The notes beneath the pieces were generated by a model, which ran no database searches, was not told where the DNA came from, and was given only the letters and a program-made list of their open reading frames with translations. A stretch of 64,000 nucleotides of DNA from Roseococcus microcysteis. GTDB lineage: Bacteria; Pseudomonadota; Alphaproteobacteria; Acetobacterales; Acetobacteraceae. The position numbers were made by a program, and so were the translations under genes. Each line of letters begins with the position of its first letter. Position 1 is the stretch's first letter. This document shows, in pieces, positions 28,298 to 37,562 of the stretch. The stretch is taken from the NCBI RefSeq assembly GCF_014764365.1, contig NZ_CP061718.1, positions 2,062,501-2,126,500 on the forward strand, given 5' to 3'.

Positions 28298-28621
28298 ATG
28301 GCAAAGCCGGAACTTGGCCTGAAGCGCGTCTGCGTGGCCTGCGGCGCGAAATTCTACGACCTGACGCGCGTGCCCGCGGTCTGCCCCAAATGCGGGACGG
28401 AACAGCCGGCCGAGCAGCCGCGCGCCCGCCGCTCCTCCGCCCTGCCGGAGGACAAGGTGAAGAAGCGCGCCGGCGTCCCCGCCGAGGCGGACGCCGAGGA
28501 TGTGGAGCTGGAAGACGTGGAGGCGGACCCCGCCCTCGACGACGACGCCGACCTCGAGGATGAGGAAGAGGCGATCGGCGATGAGATCGAGGTCGAGGCC
28601 GATCGCGACGAGGAGACCTGA
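28298..28621 (+). CDS. TIGR02300 / FYDLN acid zinc-ribbon protein
   Basis: 107-residue protein with an N-terminal four-cysteine zinc ribbon ([11 protein letters not shown] followed by CPKCG) and a long acidic tail rich in Glu and Asp. The signature FYDL after the first CxxC defines the family, which is restricted to alphaproteobacteria and is normally found, as here, divergent from aroA. Function is unknown; the architecture suggests a nucleic-acid or ribosome partner. Confidence 0.92.
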   Translation: MAKPELGLKRVCVACGAKFYDLTRVPAVCPKCGTEQPAEQPRARRSSALPEDKVKKRAGVPAEADAEDVELEDVEADPALDDDADLEDEEEAIGDEIEVEADRDEET

Positions 28622-28624
28622 GTC

Positions 28625-28664
28625 CATGGACGCTGGGCGCGGCTGCGCCTATTCAGCGTCCATG
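28625..28664 (+). promoter_or_regulatory. Large hairpin covering the ialB start codon
   Basis: CATGGACGCTG (28625-28635) pairs perfectly with CAGCGTCCATG (28654-28664), and inside it GGCGC/GCGCC form a second short stem around GGCT. The 3' arm contains the ATG of the next gene. It begins 4 nt after the FYDLN stop. It could block initiation or act as a weak terminator; no U-tract follows. Confidence 0.5.
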
Positions 28665-29177
28665 TTCCGGACCTTTCTCGTCGCGGCGCTGCTGGCCGCG
28701 GCACCCGCCGCCGCCCAGCAGGCCAACCGGCCCTCCAAGCTCGGTGATTTCGACGCATGGACCGCCGTCACCCATACGGAAGGCGGCCAGCGCGTCTGCT
28801 ACGCCTTTGCCCGCGCGCGCTCGGTGGACGGCGTGCCCGGCCGCCTCGCCCCCAATGTCATGCTGCTGGTGACGCACCGCAGCAACCAGCGCGACCAGGT
28901 GGCCATCCGCCCCGGCTACACCTTCGCCCGCGGCGCCGAGAGCGCCCTGGTGGTGGGCAATGCCACCCTGCCCTTCTTCACCGCGGGCGACACCGCCTTC
29001 GCGCGTGACGGCGCGGCCGTGGTGGCGGCCCTGCGCGGGGGCCGCGAGGCACTGTCGCGCGGGCCGGGGCCGAACAACCGCGGCGTCTCGGCCGATGTGT
29101 TTCCCCTGCAGGGCTTCACCGCGGCCTACAACGCCATCACCCGCGCCTGCCCGGCGCAGGCGCCGGCCCGCCGATGA
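28662..29177 (+). CDS. Invasion-associated locus B (IalB)-type secreted protein
   Basis: 171 residues with a signal peptide ([18 protein letters not shown], cleaved before QQANRPS) and one IalB-like domain ([20 protein letters not shown], then [15 protein letters not shown]). IalB proteins are periplasmic; invasion refers only to the founding Bartonella protein. An alternative ATG at 28626 would add 12 residues before the signal. The stop overlaps rlmN by 4 nt, so the two are translationally coupled. Confidence 0.8.
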   Translation: MFRTFLVAALLAAAPAAAQQANRPSKLGDFDAWTAVTHTEGGQRVCYAFARARSVDGVPGRLAPNVMLLVTHRSNQRDQVAIRPGYTFARGAESALVVGNATLPFFTAGDTAFARDGAAVVAALRGGREALSRGPGPNNRGVSADVFPLQGFTAAYNAITRACPAQAPARR

Positions 29178-30373
29178 ACGCCTTCCCGCCCCACAACCGC
29201 ACCCTGCCGCCCAGCGACGGGCTGACCGAGGCCGAGCGCGCGCGCATCCTGGCCAAGGCCGCGGCCTTCGCGCCACCGCCCATGCAGGACGCCGAGGGGC
29301 GGCGGGAACTCGTGGGCCTTTCGCGCGAGGAGCTGGCGGCCGAGATGGTCGCGATGGGCGAGAAGCCCTTCCGCGCCAAGCAGCTCTGGCACTGGATCTA
29401 CCACCAGGGCGCGCGCGACTTCGCGGCGATGAGCAGCATCGCCAGGCCCCTCCAGGCCCGGCTGGCCGAGCGCTTCACCATCGGCCGCCCCGGCGTGGCC
29501 ACCGAGCAGACCAGCACCGACGGCACCCGCAAATGGCTCTTCGCCTTCCGCGACGGGCAGCAGGTGGAAACGGTCTACATCCCGGACGAGGATCGCGGCG
29601 CGGTCTGCATCTCCAGCCAGGTGGGCTGCACCCTCTCCTGCACCTTCTGCCACACGGGCACGCAGCGCCTGGTGCGGAACCTGGGTGCCGCCGAGATCGT
29701 GGGGCAGTTCATGGCCGCGCGCGATTCCTACGGCGAATGGCCCACGCCCACCGGCGAGGAAGGTCGCCTGCTGTCCAACATCGTCGTCATGGGCATGGGC
29801 GAGCCGCTCTACAATTACGAGAACATCGCCAAGGCGCTGACCATCCTCATGGACCATGAGGGCATCGGCCTGTCGCGCCGGCGCATCACCCTCAGCACTT
29901 CCGGCGTCGTGCCCATGATGGACAAGTGCGGAGCGGAGCTGGGGGTGAACCTGGCCGTCTCGCTGCACGCCGTCACGGACGAGTTGCGCGACGAGATCGT
30001 GCCGCTGAACCGCAAATACCCCATCGCGGAACTGCTGGCCGCCTGCCGGCGCTATCCCGGCGCCTCCAACGCCCGGCGCATCACCTTCGAATACGTCATG
30101 CTGCGCGGGGTGAACGACAGCGAGGCCGAGGCGCATGAGCTGGTGCGGCTGCTGCGCGGCATCCCGGCCAAGGTGAACCTGATCCCGTTCAACCCCTGGC
30201 CTGGTTCGCCCTACAAGACCTCGACGCCGGAGGCGGTGAACCGCTTCGCCGCCATCCTGAACGACGCCGGCTATTCCAGCCCCATTCGCCGCCCCCGCGG
30301 CCGCGACATCCTGGCCGCCTGCGGCCAGCTCAAGACCGAGAGCGAACGGGCGAAGCGGGGCGGCGCGGCGTGA
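29174..30373 (+). CDS. rlmN: Dual-specificity 23S rRNA/tRNA adenine-C2 methyltransferase RlmN
   Basis: Radical SAM enzyme methylating C2 of A2503 in 23S rRNA and A37 in tRNAs. The cluster motif [13 protein letters not shown] is near residue 156, [11 protein letters not shown] follows, and the second catalytic cysteine lies in the C-terminal AACGQL. 399 residues, with an N-terminal extension of about 30 residues. ATG overlaps ialB, and its TGA overlaps the next gene. Confidence 0.95.
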   Translation: MNAFPPHNRTLPPSDGLTEAERARILAKAAAFAPPPMQDAEGRRELVGLSREELAAEMVAMGEKPFRAKQLWHWIYHQGARDFAAMSSIARPLQARLAERFTIGRPGVATEQTSTDGTRKWLFAFRDGQQVETVYIPDEDRGAVCISSQVGCTLSCTFCHTGTQRLVRNLGAAEIVGQFMAARDSYGEWPTPTGEEGRLLSNIVVMGMGEPLYNYENIAKALTILMDHEGIGLSRRRITLSTSGVVPMMDKCGAELGVNLAVSLHAVTDELRDEIVPLNRKYPIAELLAACRRYPGASNARRITFEYVMLRGVNDSEAEAHELVRLLRGIPAKVNLIPFNPWPGSPYKTSTPEAVNRFAAILNDAGYSSPIRRPRGRDILAACGQLKTESERAKRGGAA

Positions 30374-30666
30374 GCTGGGCGCCGGGGCCCGGCCTGTGGC
30401 GCTGGGCGCTGGCGATCGTCACGCTGTTGGCCTGGAGCCCGATCCTGTCGGTGCTGACGGCCGCGGCCCTGGCCGATGTGCTGGGCTGCCGGCTGAATGA
30501 GGGCTCGCCCCACCCCTGCCTCCTGGCCGGGCGGGACATCGGCGGCACGCTCTACGCCATGTTCGTCATGGGCTGGTTCGGCCTGCTGACCTTCCCCTTC
30601 GCCATCGGCACGGCGCTGGCCTGGGTGGGGCTCGGCGCCCGCGCCCTGTGGCGGCGCTTCCGGTGA
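30370..30666 (+). CDS. Small two-helix membrane protein
   Basis: 98 residues, GTG start overlapping the rlmN stop. Two hydrophobic segments ([20 protein letters not shown] and [19 protein letters not shown]) flank a loop with two cysteines ([17 protein letters not shown]) that could form a periplasmic disulfide. No family recognised. Its stop overlaps the next GTG. Real by operon position and codon use. Confidence 0.7.
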   Translation: MSWAPGPGLWRWALAIVTLLAWSPILSVLTAAALADVLGCRLNEGSPHPCLLAGRDIGGTLYAMFVMGWFGLLTFPFAIGTALAWVGLGARALWRRFR

Positions 30667-31827
30667 GCGCGCCCCTGCCGCTCGGCCTCATGGCCTTCGG
30701 CGGCTTCGCCATCGGCGCGGGCATGCGCCTGCTGGACCCGCTTCTGCCCATGATCGCGGTGGGGTTCGGCACCACCGTGGCCGGTGCCGCCATCCTGATC
30801 GCGGCCTTCGCCCTGCCCTATGGCGCGGGGCAGCTGGCCACCGGGCCGCTGGGCGACCGGCTGGGCAAGGTGCGCGTGGCGAGCTTCGCGCTGCTGGCCT
30901 ATGGGCTGGTCAGCATGGCCTCGGCCCTCGCGCAGGGACTGACGGAGCTGACGGTGATGCGCGCGCTGGCCGGGCTGTTCGCCGGCGCCGTGATTCCGCT
31001 GATGATGGCGCATATCGGCGACAGCGTGCCCTATGAGGAGCGCCAGGCGGCCATCGGCCGCTTCCTGACGGGGATGGTCTTCGCGCAGATGCTGGCGGGC
31101 CCGCTCTCCGGCGTGCTGGGCGAGAATTTCGGCTGGCAGGCGAGTTTCCTGGCGGCCGGCGGCCTGGCGGTGACGGCGGGCGGGCTGATGGCCTGGAAGC
31201 TGCTGCGCGGCGCGCCCCCGCATGCACGGCCGGCGGCGGGGATGTTCTCCGGCTTCGGCAAGCTGCTGCGGGCGCGGGCGGGGCGCAAGCTGCTGATGCT
31301 GGCGGGGCTGAACGGCGCGCTGCTGTTCGGCGGCGCCTTCCCCTTCGTGGCGAGTTTTTTGATCGAGCGCTTCGGGCTTTCGGCCGGCGAGGCGGGGCTG
31401 GTGATGGCGGGCTTCGGGATCGGCGCCTTCGTCTACACGCGCATCGCCAAGCGTCTGGTGCGGCGCTTCGGGGAGCGGGGGCTGCTGGGGCTGGGCGGGG
31501 CGTCGCTGATGGGGCTGCTGCTGCTGATTTCGGTGGCCTGGGCCTGGTGGGTGGTGCTGGTAGCGCAGCTTTGCATCGGCCTCGCCTTCTTCATGTTCCA
31601 CGGGGTGCTGCAGGCGCGCGCGACCGAGGCGCTGCCGGAGGCGCGGGGCACGGCCGTCAGCGCCTTCGCCATGGCACTGTTCCTGGGGCAGACGCTGGGG
31701 ACGCTGGTGTTCGCGGCGGTGATCGCGGGGGCGGATTACCGGCTGGCGTTTGCGATGGCGGGGGTGGGGGTTGGGGGTTGGCGTGGTGGGCGCGGCGGTA
31801 AGCCTAGCTGTCGAAACCCGTGCCTAG
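30663..31827 (+). CDS. MFS transporter (frameshift near 31760)
   Basis: Major facilitator of about 387 residues with twelve hydrophobic segments and the MFS loop GPLGDRLGKVR after helix 2. The GTG start at 30663 overlaps the previous stop. Close to the 3' end, in a stretch with three GGGGG runs (31757-31775), one extra G moves the frame. Removing it gives the natural ending GVGVVGAAVSLAVETRA and TAG at 31827; uncorrected, the frame runs on into the AT-rich island. Substrate unknown; resembles drug/sugar exporters. Confidence 0.82.
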
Positions 31828-31909
31828 AAATGACAACCCTTTGCCGGTCAATCTTGCGTAGACATCTACAACGCCCGACCATAAACTTTCGACGGTTGTG
31901 GAGTCATCA

Positions 31910-32563
31910 ATGCAACTTCCCTATCTGGCTTCTCCCGGTGTCATCCGACGTATTTTTGAAAAGATGCAGGAAGCGCGCCGGCCAGAACGCTTCACAACGG
32001 ATTTTCTGGAAACGAAGCTTGGACAAAGCGGCGGAAGCGCCAGGGCAATCATACCTCTACTAAAGCGGATGGGATTCCTTAACTCAGACGGTAGCCCGAC
32101 AAAATTATATGATCAGTTTCGTAACGAAGAAACAAGAAAAGCAGCGGTGGCTGAAGGAGCAAGGACCGCATATAAGGACTTATTTGATCGAAATGACTTT
32201 GCCTACAGTCTGTCTCGAGAGAAACTGACTTCCCTAATTACAGAAATGACAGGACTTGAAAAAGATTCAACAGTTATAAAATGTACAGTCGCGACCTTTT
32301 GGCAGCTTAAGGAACTTGCGGATTTTGAGGTGAATTTGGCGGGTGCCAGTCCCGGTGTTGATACTGAACCCCTCAATATTGTTCCGCGACATGCGCCAGA
32401 CACCCATCAGCCGACGTCGGCGGCATCTTCGGACCGCCAGAGCCAGAACGTCAGGCTGAGCGTAGGATATACAATCAATTTGAATTTGCCAGAGACTACA
32501 AACCCCGACGTGTTCAATGCAATTTTCAAGGCCCTAAGGGAGCATTTATTGCAGGAAAAATGA
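31910..32563 (+). CDS. DUF5343 domain protein (probable HEPN partner)
   Basis: 217 residues from ATG 31910 (GGAG 8 nt upstream; a GTG at 31898 is also in frame). Residues 1-140 match the DUF5343 pattern as I know it: an N-terminal YLASPGVIRRIFEKM segment, a winged-helix-like KLGQSGGSARAIIPLLKRMGF, GSPTKLYDQFR, and a helical second half. The C-terminal 70 residues include a polar linker then VGYTINLNLPE. The stop overlaps the HEPN gene (ATGA). Function is unknown; by position it may be an antitoxin, sensor or DNA-binding partner. Confidence 0.8.
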   Translation: MQLPYLASPGVIRRIFEKMQEARRPERFTTDFLETKLGQSGGSARAIIPLLKRMGFLNSDGSPTKLYDQFRNEETRKAAVAEGARTAYKDLFDRNDFAYSLSREKLTSLITEMTGLEKDSTVIKCTVATFWQLKELADFEVNLAGASPGVDTEPLNIVPRHAPDTHQPTSAASSDRQSQNVRLSVGYTINLNLPETTNPDVFNAIFKALREHLLQEK

Positions 32564-33141
32564 AAGACCTTCATGCAATCAAGCTGTTTGGGCTAAATAA
32601 CTTAGCCATCGAAAGCGAGATTCGTCGCCTTGAGCGCGAACTCAGCATTAACCTTGGCCATCACAATATAGTTAAAAAAGAGGATGAAAGTAGCTATTTT
32701 CCGCAGTTCGATTACGACATTCGCAAAGAAGCGGCCGAAATGGCCGCACATTATCAAATTTTCTACTGCCTGGAGAATTTTATACGTAAGCTAGTTGTGG
32801 AGCGGCTTAAGGAAACTCATGGACCAGATTGGTGGGTCAAGGCCGTTCCAGAGAATGTTCGCAATAACGCCCAGATAAATCATAAAAAAGAACTATCGAG
32901 TGGTATGACACTTAGATCTTCGGACCTCATTGACTATACAACATTTGGAGAGCTTGGCGAGATTATAAAATCTAATTGGGATCTATTTGGAGAGAGCTTT
33001 CGAGATCTCGGAGCTGTTCAACGTATACTTTATAATTTGAACCTACTGAGAGCGCCAATTGCTCACTGCAAATTGCTGGCCGAGGATGAGGTGCTGCGCC
33101 TTAGGTTGAGTTTGCGTGACTGGTTTCGCCAGATGAGTTGA
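32560..33141 (+). CDS. Swt1-like HEPN-domain protein, putative RNase
   Basis: 193 residues. An N-terminal charged segment precedes an all-helical domain like the Swt1-family HEPN: YCLENFIRKLVVERL (residues 69-83) and, in the last helices, RAPIAH (164-169), an exact R-x4-H motif, the catalytic signature of HEPN ribonucleases. The ATG overlaps the upstream stop. HEPN proteins act as RNases in toxin-antitoxin and abortive-infection systems. Codon use is AT-rich like its partner. Stops 87 nt before argG. Confidence 0.82.
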   Translation: MKDLHAIKLFGLNNLAIESEIRRLERELSINLGHHNIVKKEDESSYFPQFDYDIRKEAAEMAAHYQIFYCLENFIRKLVVERLKETHGPDWWVKAVPENVRNNAQINHKKELSSGMTLRSSDLIDYTTFGELGEIIKSNWDLFGESFRDLGAVQRILYNLNLLRAPIAHCKLLAEDEVLRLRLSLRDWFRQMS

Positions 33142-33228
33142 TCGCACTCTTTCGTTGAAGGTGGCTTGCTCACGATGGCCGGCACTGGCATCCAGCCGGC
33201 TCCACATAGCCGAAAGCGACAGAGATAA

Positions 33229-34464
33229 ATGCGCGTCGCCAACATCAAAAAGGTCGTCCTCGCCTACTCCGGCGGGCTCGACACCTCCGTCATCCTCAAA
33301 TGGCTCCAGACCACCTATGGCTGCGAGGTGGTGACCTTCACCGCCGATCTCGGCCAGGGTGAGGAGCTGGGGCCGGCGCGGGACAAGGCGCTGATGCTCG
33401 GCATCAAGCCCGAGAACGTCTACATGGACGACCTGCGCGAAACCTTCGTGAAGGACTTCGTCTTCCCCATGTTCCGCGCCAACGCGCTGTATGAGGGGAT
33501 GTACCTGCTCGGCACCTCCATCGCCCGCCCCCTCATCGCCCAGCGGCAGATCGAGATCGCGGAGCAGGTGGGCGCCGACGCCGTCTCCCACGGCGCCACC
33601 GGCAAGGGCAATGACCAGGTCCGGTTCGAGCTGAGCTATTACGCGCTGAAGCCCGACATCAAGATCATCGCGCCCTGGCGCGAATGGGACCTCACCAGCC
33701 GCACCCGCCTCATCCAGTTCGCCGAGGAACACCAGATCCCCATCGCGAAGGACAAGCGCGGTGAGGCGCCCTTCTCCGTGGACGCCAACCTCCTGCACAG
33801 CAGCAGCGAGGGCAAGATCCTGGAAGAGCCCTGGGACGCGCCGGATGAGATGGTGTGGCAGCGCACCATCAGCCCCATGGACGCGCCCGACACCCCCACC
33901 GAGATCACCATCCAGTTCAAGAACGGCGACGCGGTCGGCATCAATGGCGAGGCCCTGTCCCCCGCCACGCTGCTGACGAAGCTGAACGCGCTGGGCAAGG
34001 CCAACGGCATCGGCCGGCTGGACCTGGTGGAAAACCGCTTCGTCGGCATGAAGTCCCGCGGCTGCTATGAGACGCCGGGCGGCACCATCCTCTCCGTCGC
34101 GCACCGCGCCATGGAGAGCATCACGCTGGACCGTGAGGCCGCGCACCTCAAGGACAGCCTGATGCCGCGCTATGCGGAGATCATCTACAACGGCTTCTGG
34201 TTCGCGCCGGAGCGCCGGATGCTCCAGGCGCTGATCGATGCCAGCCAGGCCAGCGTGGAGGGCGAGGTTCGCCTCAAGCTCTACAAGGGCAACACCATCG
34301 TGACGGGCCGCCGCTCGCCGCACAGCCTGTACTCGATGAAGCACGTGACCTTCGAGGAAGACCAGGGCGCCTATGACCAGTTCGACGCCCAGGGCTTCAT
34401 CAAGCTGAACGCGCTGCGGCTGCGGCTGGGCGCCATGGCGGGGCGGCGCGGCGGGGCGCTGTAG
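33229..34464 (+). CDS. argG: Argininosuccinate synthase
   Basis: Condenses citrulline and aspartate with ATP in arginine synthesis. P-loop-like [12 protein letters not shown] near residue 12, [13 protein letters not shown] and [11 protein letters not shown] are the family signatures. 411 residues from ATG 33229. Its normal GC content resumes at once after the AT-rich island. No other arginine genes are nearby. It converges on the kinase gene with about 31 nt between stops and no terminator seen. Confidence 0.95.
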   Translation: MRVANIKKVVLAYSGGLDTSVILKWLQTTYGCEVVTFTADLGQGEELGPARDKALMLGIKPENVYMDDLRETFVKDFVFPMFRANALYEGMYLLGTSIARPLIAQRQIEIAEQVGADAVSHGATGKGNDQVRFELSYYALKPDIKIIAPWREWDLTSRTRLIQFAEEHQIPIAKDKRGEAPFSVDANLLHSSSEGKILEEPWDAPDEMVWQRTISPMDAPDTPTEITIQFKNGDAVGINGEALSPATLLTKLNALGKANGIGRLDLVENRFVGMKSRGCYETPGGTILSVAHRAMESITLDREAAHLKDSLMPRYAEIIYNGFWFAPERRMLQALIDASQASVEGEVRLKLYKGNTIVTGRRSPHSLYSMKHVTFEEDQGAYDQFDAQGFIKLNALRLRLGAMAGRRGGAL

Positions 34465-34495
34465 GCCCCGCCGGCGTCCGATCGCCAAGCAAGTT

Positions 34496-36681
34496 CTACC
34501 GGGCCCGCGTCTCCACCATCACGGCGCGGGCCGCGACCTGCCCGCCCGCGCCGCGGCGCGCCTGGTCGAGTGCTGCGGCCAGGGCGGGGACCGTTTCCTC
34601 GTCGGGGCGGGGGTGGCGAAGAGCGGCCGCTCCGACGCCACCACCAGCACGAGTTCCAGCCCGAAGGGCTCGTCAATGATCCAGGGGAAGTCCGGGCTGG
34701 TCTCGCGCATGTTCACGCGGGCGCCGGGCGCCATGGGGCGTTCGCGGATCAGCTGCAGCGCGTTCCCGTCATGCATCACGAACCAGATGTTCAGGTGCGC
34801 GGCCCATTGCGGCATCTGCAGGGCCAGTTCCATCTGGTCGTTGCGGCGCAACAGGCGGGCACGCGGCTCCACCTCCAGCCCCGTGCCGGGTGCCGCGGTG
34901 ATGGGGCGGATGGCGGCCAGCACCTCGCAATAGGGGGCGTCGAAGACATCGGCGGCGAGGCGCAGGGTCAGGTTCGCCTCGGCGGCGGCGCGGCGGAGGG
35001 CCGCGGCGTCCTCCTGGTGCAGGAAGCCGTTGACGACGAAGCCCGAACCCTCCGGCGCCTGTGACACCACGCCGCAGCGCACGCGGCCCAGGATGTCGGC
35101 CAGGATGGCGGCGGGTGCCGGGGCCGGCACGAGAACAGGCGCCTGCGGCTGCACCAGCACGGGCGGCGGCGGTTCGGGGCGCGGCTGCGCCACCGGTGGC
35201 GTTGGCTCCGGACGGGGTTGCGCCACGGGCGGCGCTGGCGGTTCGGGGCGTGGCTGTGCCACCGGTGGCGCGGGCGGCTCCGGCCGGGGTTGCGCAACCG
35301 GGGGCGCGGGCGGCTCTGGACGCGGTTGCGCCACGGGTGGCTCCGGCTCAGGCCGGGGCTGCACCACCGGCGGCGCGGGCGGCTCCGGACGCGGCTGGGC
35401 CACAGGCGGCGGCGTCACGGGCGGCGCAGGCGGCGGCTCGGGCCGTGGCTGCGCGACCGGCGGGGCCGGGGGAGGTTCGGATGGCGGCTGGGGCTGCGCC
35501 ACCGGCGGCGCGGGCGGAGAGGCAGGCTCAGGGCGTGGCTCGGCCACAGGCGGCGCCTGCAAGGCGGCCGGTGCCTCCGGCTGGGGCGAGGGCGGCGTCA
35601 AAACCAGCGCCTGTTGCTGCTGCGGCGTCGGCGCGGGCGGCGCCTCGCCACGCGGCAGCAGGAAGACCACGGCGCCCACCACCGCCGCGACGGCCAATCC
35701 CGCCCCGGCCAGGAGGGCCGGCGACACCCCACCCTTCTTCGCGGGCGGCGGCGGCGCGGCGGGCGGAGGCGCCATGGCGGTCGCCCGGGTCTCATCTCCC
35801 CGCCGGGCGCGCGCGGCCTCCAGCAGCCCGGCCGCGAAGGCGCGGGCGTCGGGGTAGCGCTTCGCCGGGTCTTTCGCGAGCGCCCGCGCCAGCACCGCGT
35901 CGAAGGCGGGCGTCGCCAGGAAGGAGATGCGCGAGGGCGGCTCCGGCTCGGTGGTCAGGATGGCCTGGGTGACGGCGTCGGGGTGGTCGCCGGTGAAGGG
36001 CTTCTTCTCCGTCAGCAGCTCGTAGAGAAGGACGCCGGCGGCCCAGATGTCCACGCGGTGGTCGAAGGGCAGGCTCTTGGCCTGTTCGGGCGCCATATAG
36101 GCCGGCGTGCCGATGAAGCTCTCGGCCGCAGGCCGGGCGCCGGCCACCACCGTCACGTCATCGGCGAATTCGGGGCGGGAGCGGGCGATGCCGAAATCGG
36201 TCAGCTTCACCTCGCCGGAGGAGGTGGCGACCGTCAGCATGATGTTGGCGGGCTTGATGTCGCAATGGATCACGCCCTGATCGTGGCAATGCGCCAGCGC
36301 ATCGAGCACCTGCACCACCAGGCGGACGATTTCGGGCAGGGTCAGGCGGGTGCCGCCACGGATCAGGTCGCGCAGGGAGCCGCCTTCCACCAGCTCCATC
36401 ACCATCCAGCCGGTGCCTTGCTCCTCGCCGAAATCATAGACGCCGACGATGTGCTCGTGCTTCAGCCCGCCCGCCACCTGCGCCTCGCGCCGGAAGCGCT
36501 GGAAAGCGGCCATGCTCTCGGGGTCGCCGGGGATGGGCGGGTCGGCCAGCTTGATGGCGACGCGGCGGCGGATGGTGGTGTCGAAGGCGGCGAAGACGCG
36601 GCCCATGCCGCCCCGGCCGAGCAATTCCTGCCACTGGTAGCGCTTGGGCAGGCCGCTCGGGAGCGGTTCGGACTCGCTCAT
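34496..36681 (-). CDS. Transmembrane Ser/Thr protein kinase with Pro-rich linker and DUF4384 domain (frameshift near 34611)
   Basis: Eukaryote-type kinase: glycine loop GRGGMG (22-27), Lys44, HCDIKPAN (139-146), DFG (162-164), APE (197-199). A transmembrane helix follows (319-342), then about 160 residues of Pro-Ala-Val-Gln-Pro-Arg repeats and a C-terminal region resembling DUF4384 (FVMHDGNALQLI), probably periplasmic. Near residue 690 a CCCCC run lost one base; the corrected end is PRPDEETVPALAA...VETRAR with TAG at 34496, 728 residues. It lies 13 nt after the ompA-like gene, suggesting an envelope-sensing pair. Confidence 0.88.
35164..35556 (-). repeat. Tandem proline-rich coding repeats in the kinase gene
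   Basis: Codons about 376-506 encode degenerate copies of PEPPAPPVAQPR; three nearly identical 12-residue units lie at residues about 456-491. At DNA level this is a set of roughly 36-bp repeats, so copy number may vary by slippage and assemblies may collapse it. Confidence 0.8.
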
Positions 36682-36694
36682 GCCGCGGCTTCCC

Positions 36695-37341
36695 TCAGCG
36701 CCCGAGGTTGATCACCTGCACCCTTCGGTTCTCGGCGCTGGGGGTGTTGTCCGGGGTGGGCACCAGGAGCTGAGTCTGCCCCAGGCCGATGGTCTCGAGC
36801 CGCCCGGCATCCACGCCGAAGCGCTGGGTGAGGTAGCGGCCCACCGCGGCGGCCCGGCGCTCCGACAGCGCCTGGTTCAGGCTGGCGGCCCCCACCGTGT
36901 CGGTGTGGCCCTCGATGCGGAAGCGATAGGGGCCAGGTCGGCCGAGGTCAGCGCCCGGCCCAGCCGGTCGAGTTCGCGCATGGCCGAGGGCGTCAGCTCG
37001 TCCGAGCCGGTGGCGAAGTTCACCGTCAGGCTGGCGGCGGGCATGCCGGCGGGCGCGGTCGTGCTCGGGCGCGCGGCCTGGGCCGCCGGCGCGGGGCGCG
37101 ATGGCGGCTGGGGCGCCGGGGCGGCGGGCGTCAGTGTCACGGCCGGGGTAGCCGGGGCCTCGCTCGGCGTGGAGGGCGGGCGGCGCAGGCCGCGGGTGGC
37201 GTTCAGCGCATCCTGGCTCTGCGGACGAAGCTGTTCGATCAGCCGCTGGGTGGCGGGGTCCATCTGCGCCTGGACGGGAGCGGCAGGGAGCAGAAGGCCG
37301 AAGGCCAGAAGGGACACAGGCAGGAGATGAATGGTTCGCAT
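36695..37341 (-). CDS. OmpA-family peptidoglycan-binding protein (frameshift near 36930)
   Basis: Signal peptide (MRTIHLLPVSLLAFGLLLPA, then VQA), a Pro/Ala-rich linker and an OmpA_C domain (LTVNFATGSDELTPSAMRELDRLGRAL; then SLNQALSERRAAAVGRYL). The domain is split in a GGGG run (36929-36932 on the plus strand). One added C restores YRFRIEGHTDTVGAAS, the conserved centre with the peptidoglycan-binding Asp. Corrected length is 215 residues. Upstream of the kinase gene, same strand. Probably tethers the outer membrane or periplasm to the wall. Confidence 0.85.
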
Positions 37342-37381
37342 GGAACGCCCCCTAGACGCTGCACGGCGCACAAGTGACGGT

Positions 37382-37434
37382 GGGACACAAATACTGTCCC
37401 GCCGATCGTGGCCGGATGTTTGGCCATCATTATA
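37382..37434 (-). promoter_or_regulatory. Candidate promoter with operator-like inverted repeat for ompA-kinase
   Basis: On the minus strand a perfect TATAAT (37434-37429) lies 88 nt before the ompA ATG; the -35 region at 17 nt is poor (CTGGTC). About 30 nt downstream is GGGACA-N7-TGTCCC (37382-37400), a 6-bp inverted repeat in the leader that could be an operator. Sequence match only. Confidence 0.35.
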
Positions 37435-37562
37435 GGAGACGGACCGCCAACGACCAGAGAGAAACCCGAGGCCGCACCCATCACCGCCCTGGAGAACCGG
37501 CTTGCGACGCGCGCCCCTCGCTGATTTGATCGCTTCCAACCCCACGAGGCCGCACGCCCCGC

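Larger units (their letters stand above)
31828..33228. other. AT-rich foreign island with a two-gene cassette
   Basis: From just after the MFS stop to the argG start the base composition changes abruptly: A/T-ending codons such as TTA, ATA, AAA and AGA become common, whereas they are nearly absent elsewhere. The MFS and argG genes on both sides are complete. No transposase, integrase, tRNA or obvious flanking direct repeat was seen, so the mode of insertion is unclear. It contains the DUF5343 and HEPN genes. Confidence 0.8.

Noticed and set aside
31828-33228. Flanking direct repeats or att sites around the AT-rich island.
   Set aside because: Only chance matches of about five bases were found between the left and right borders.
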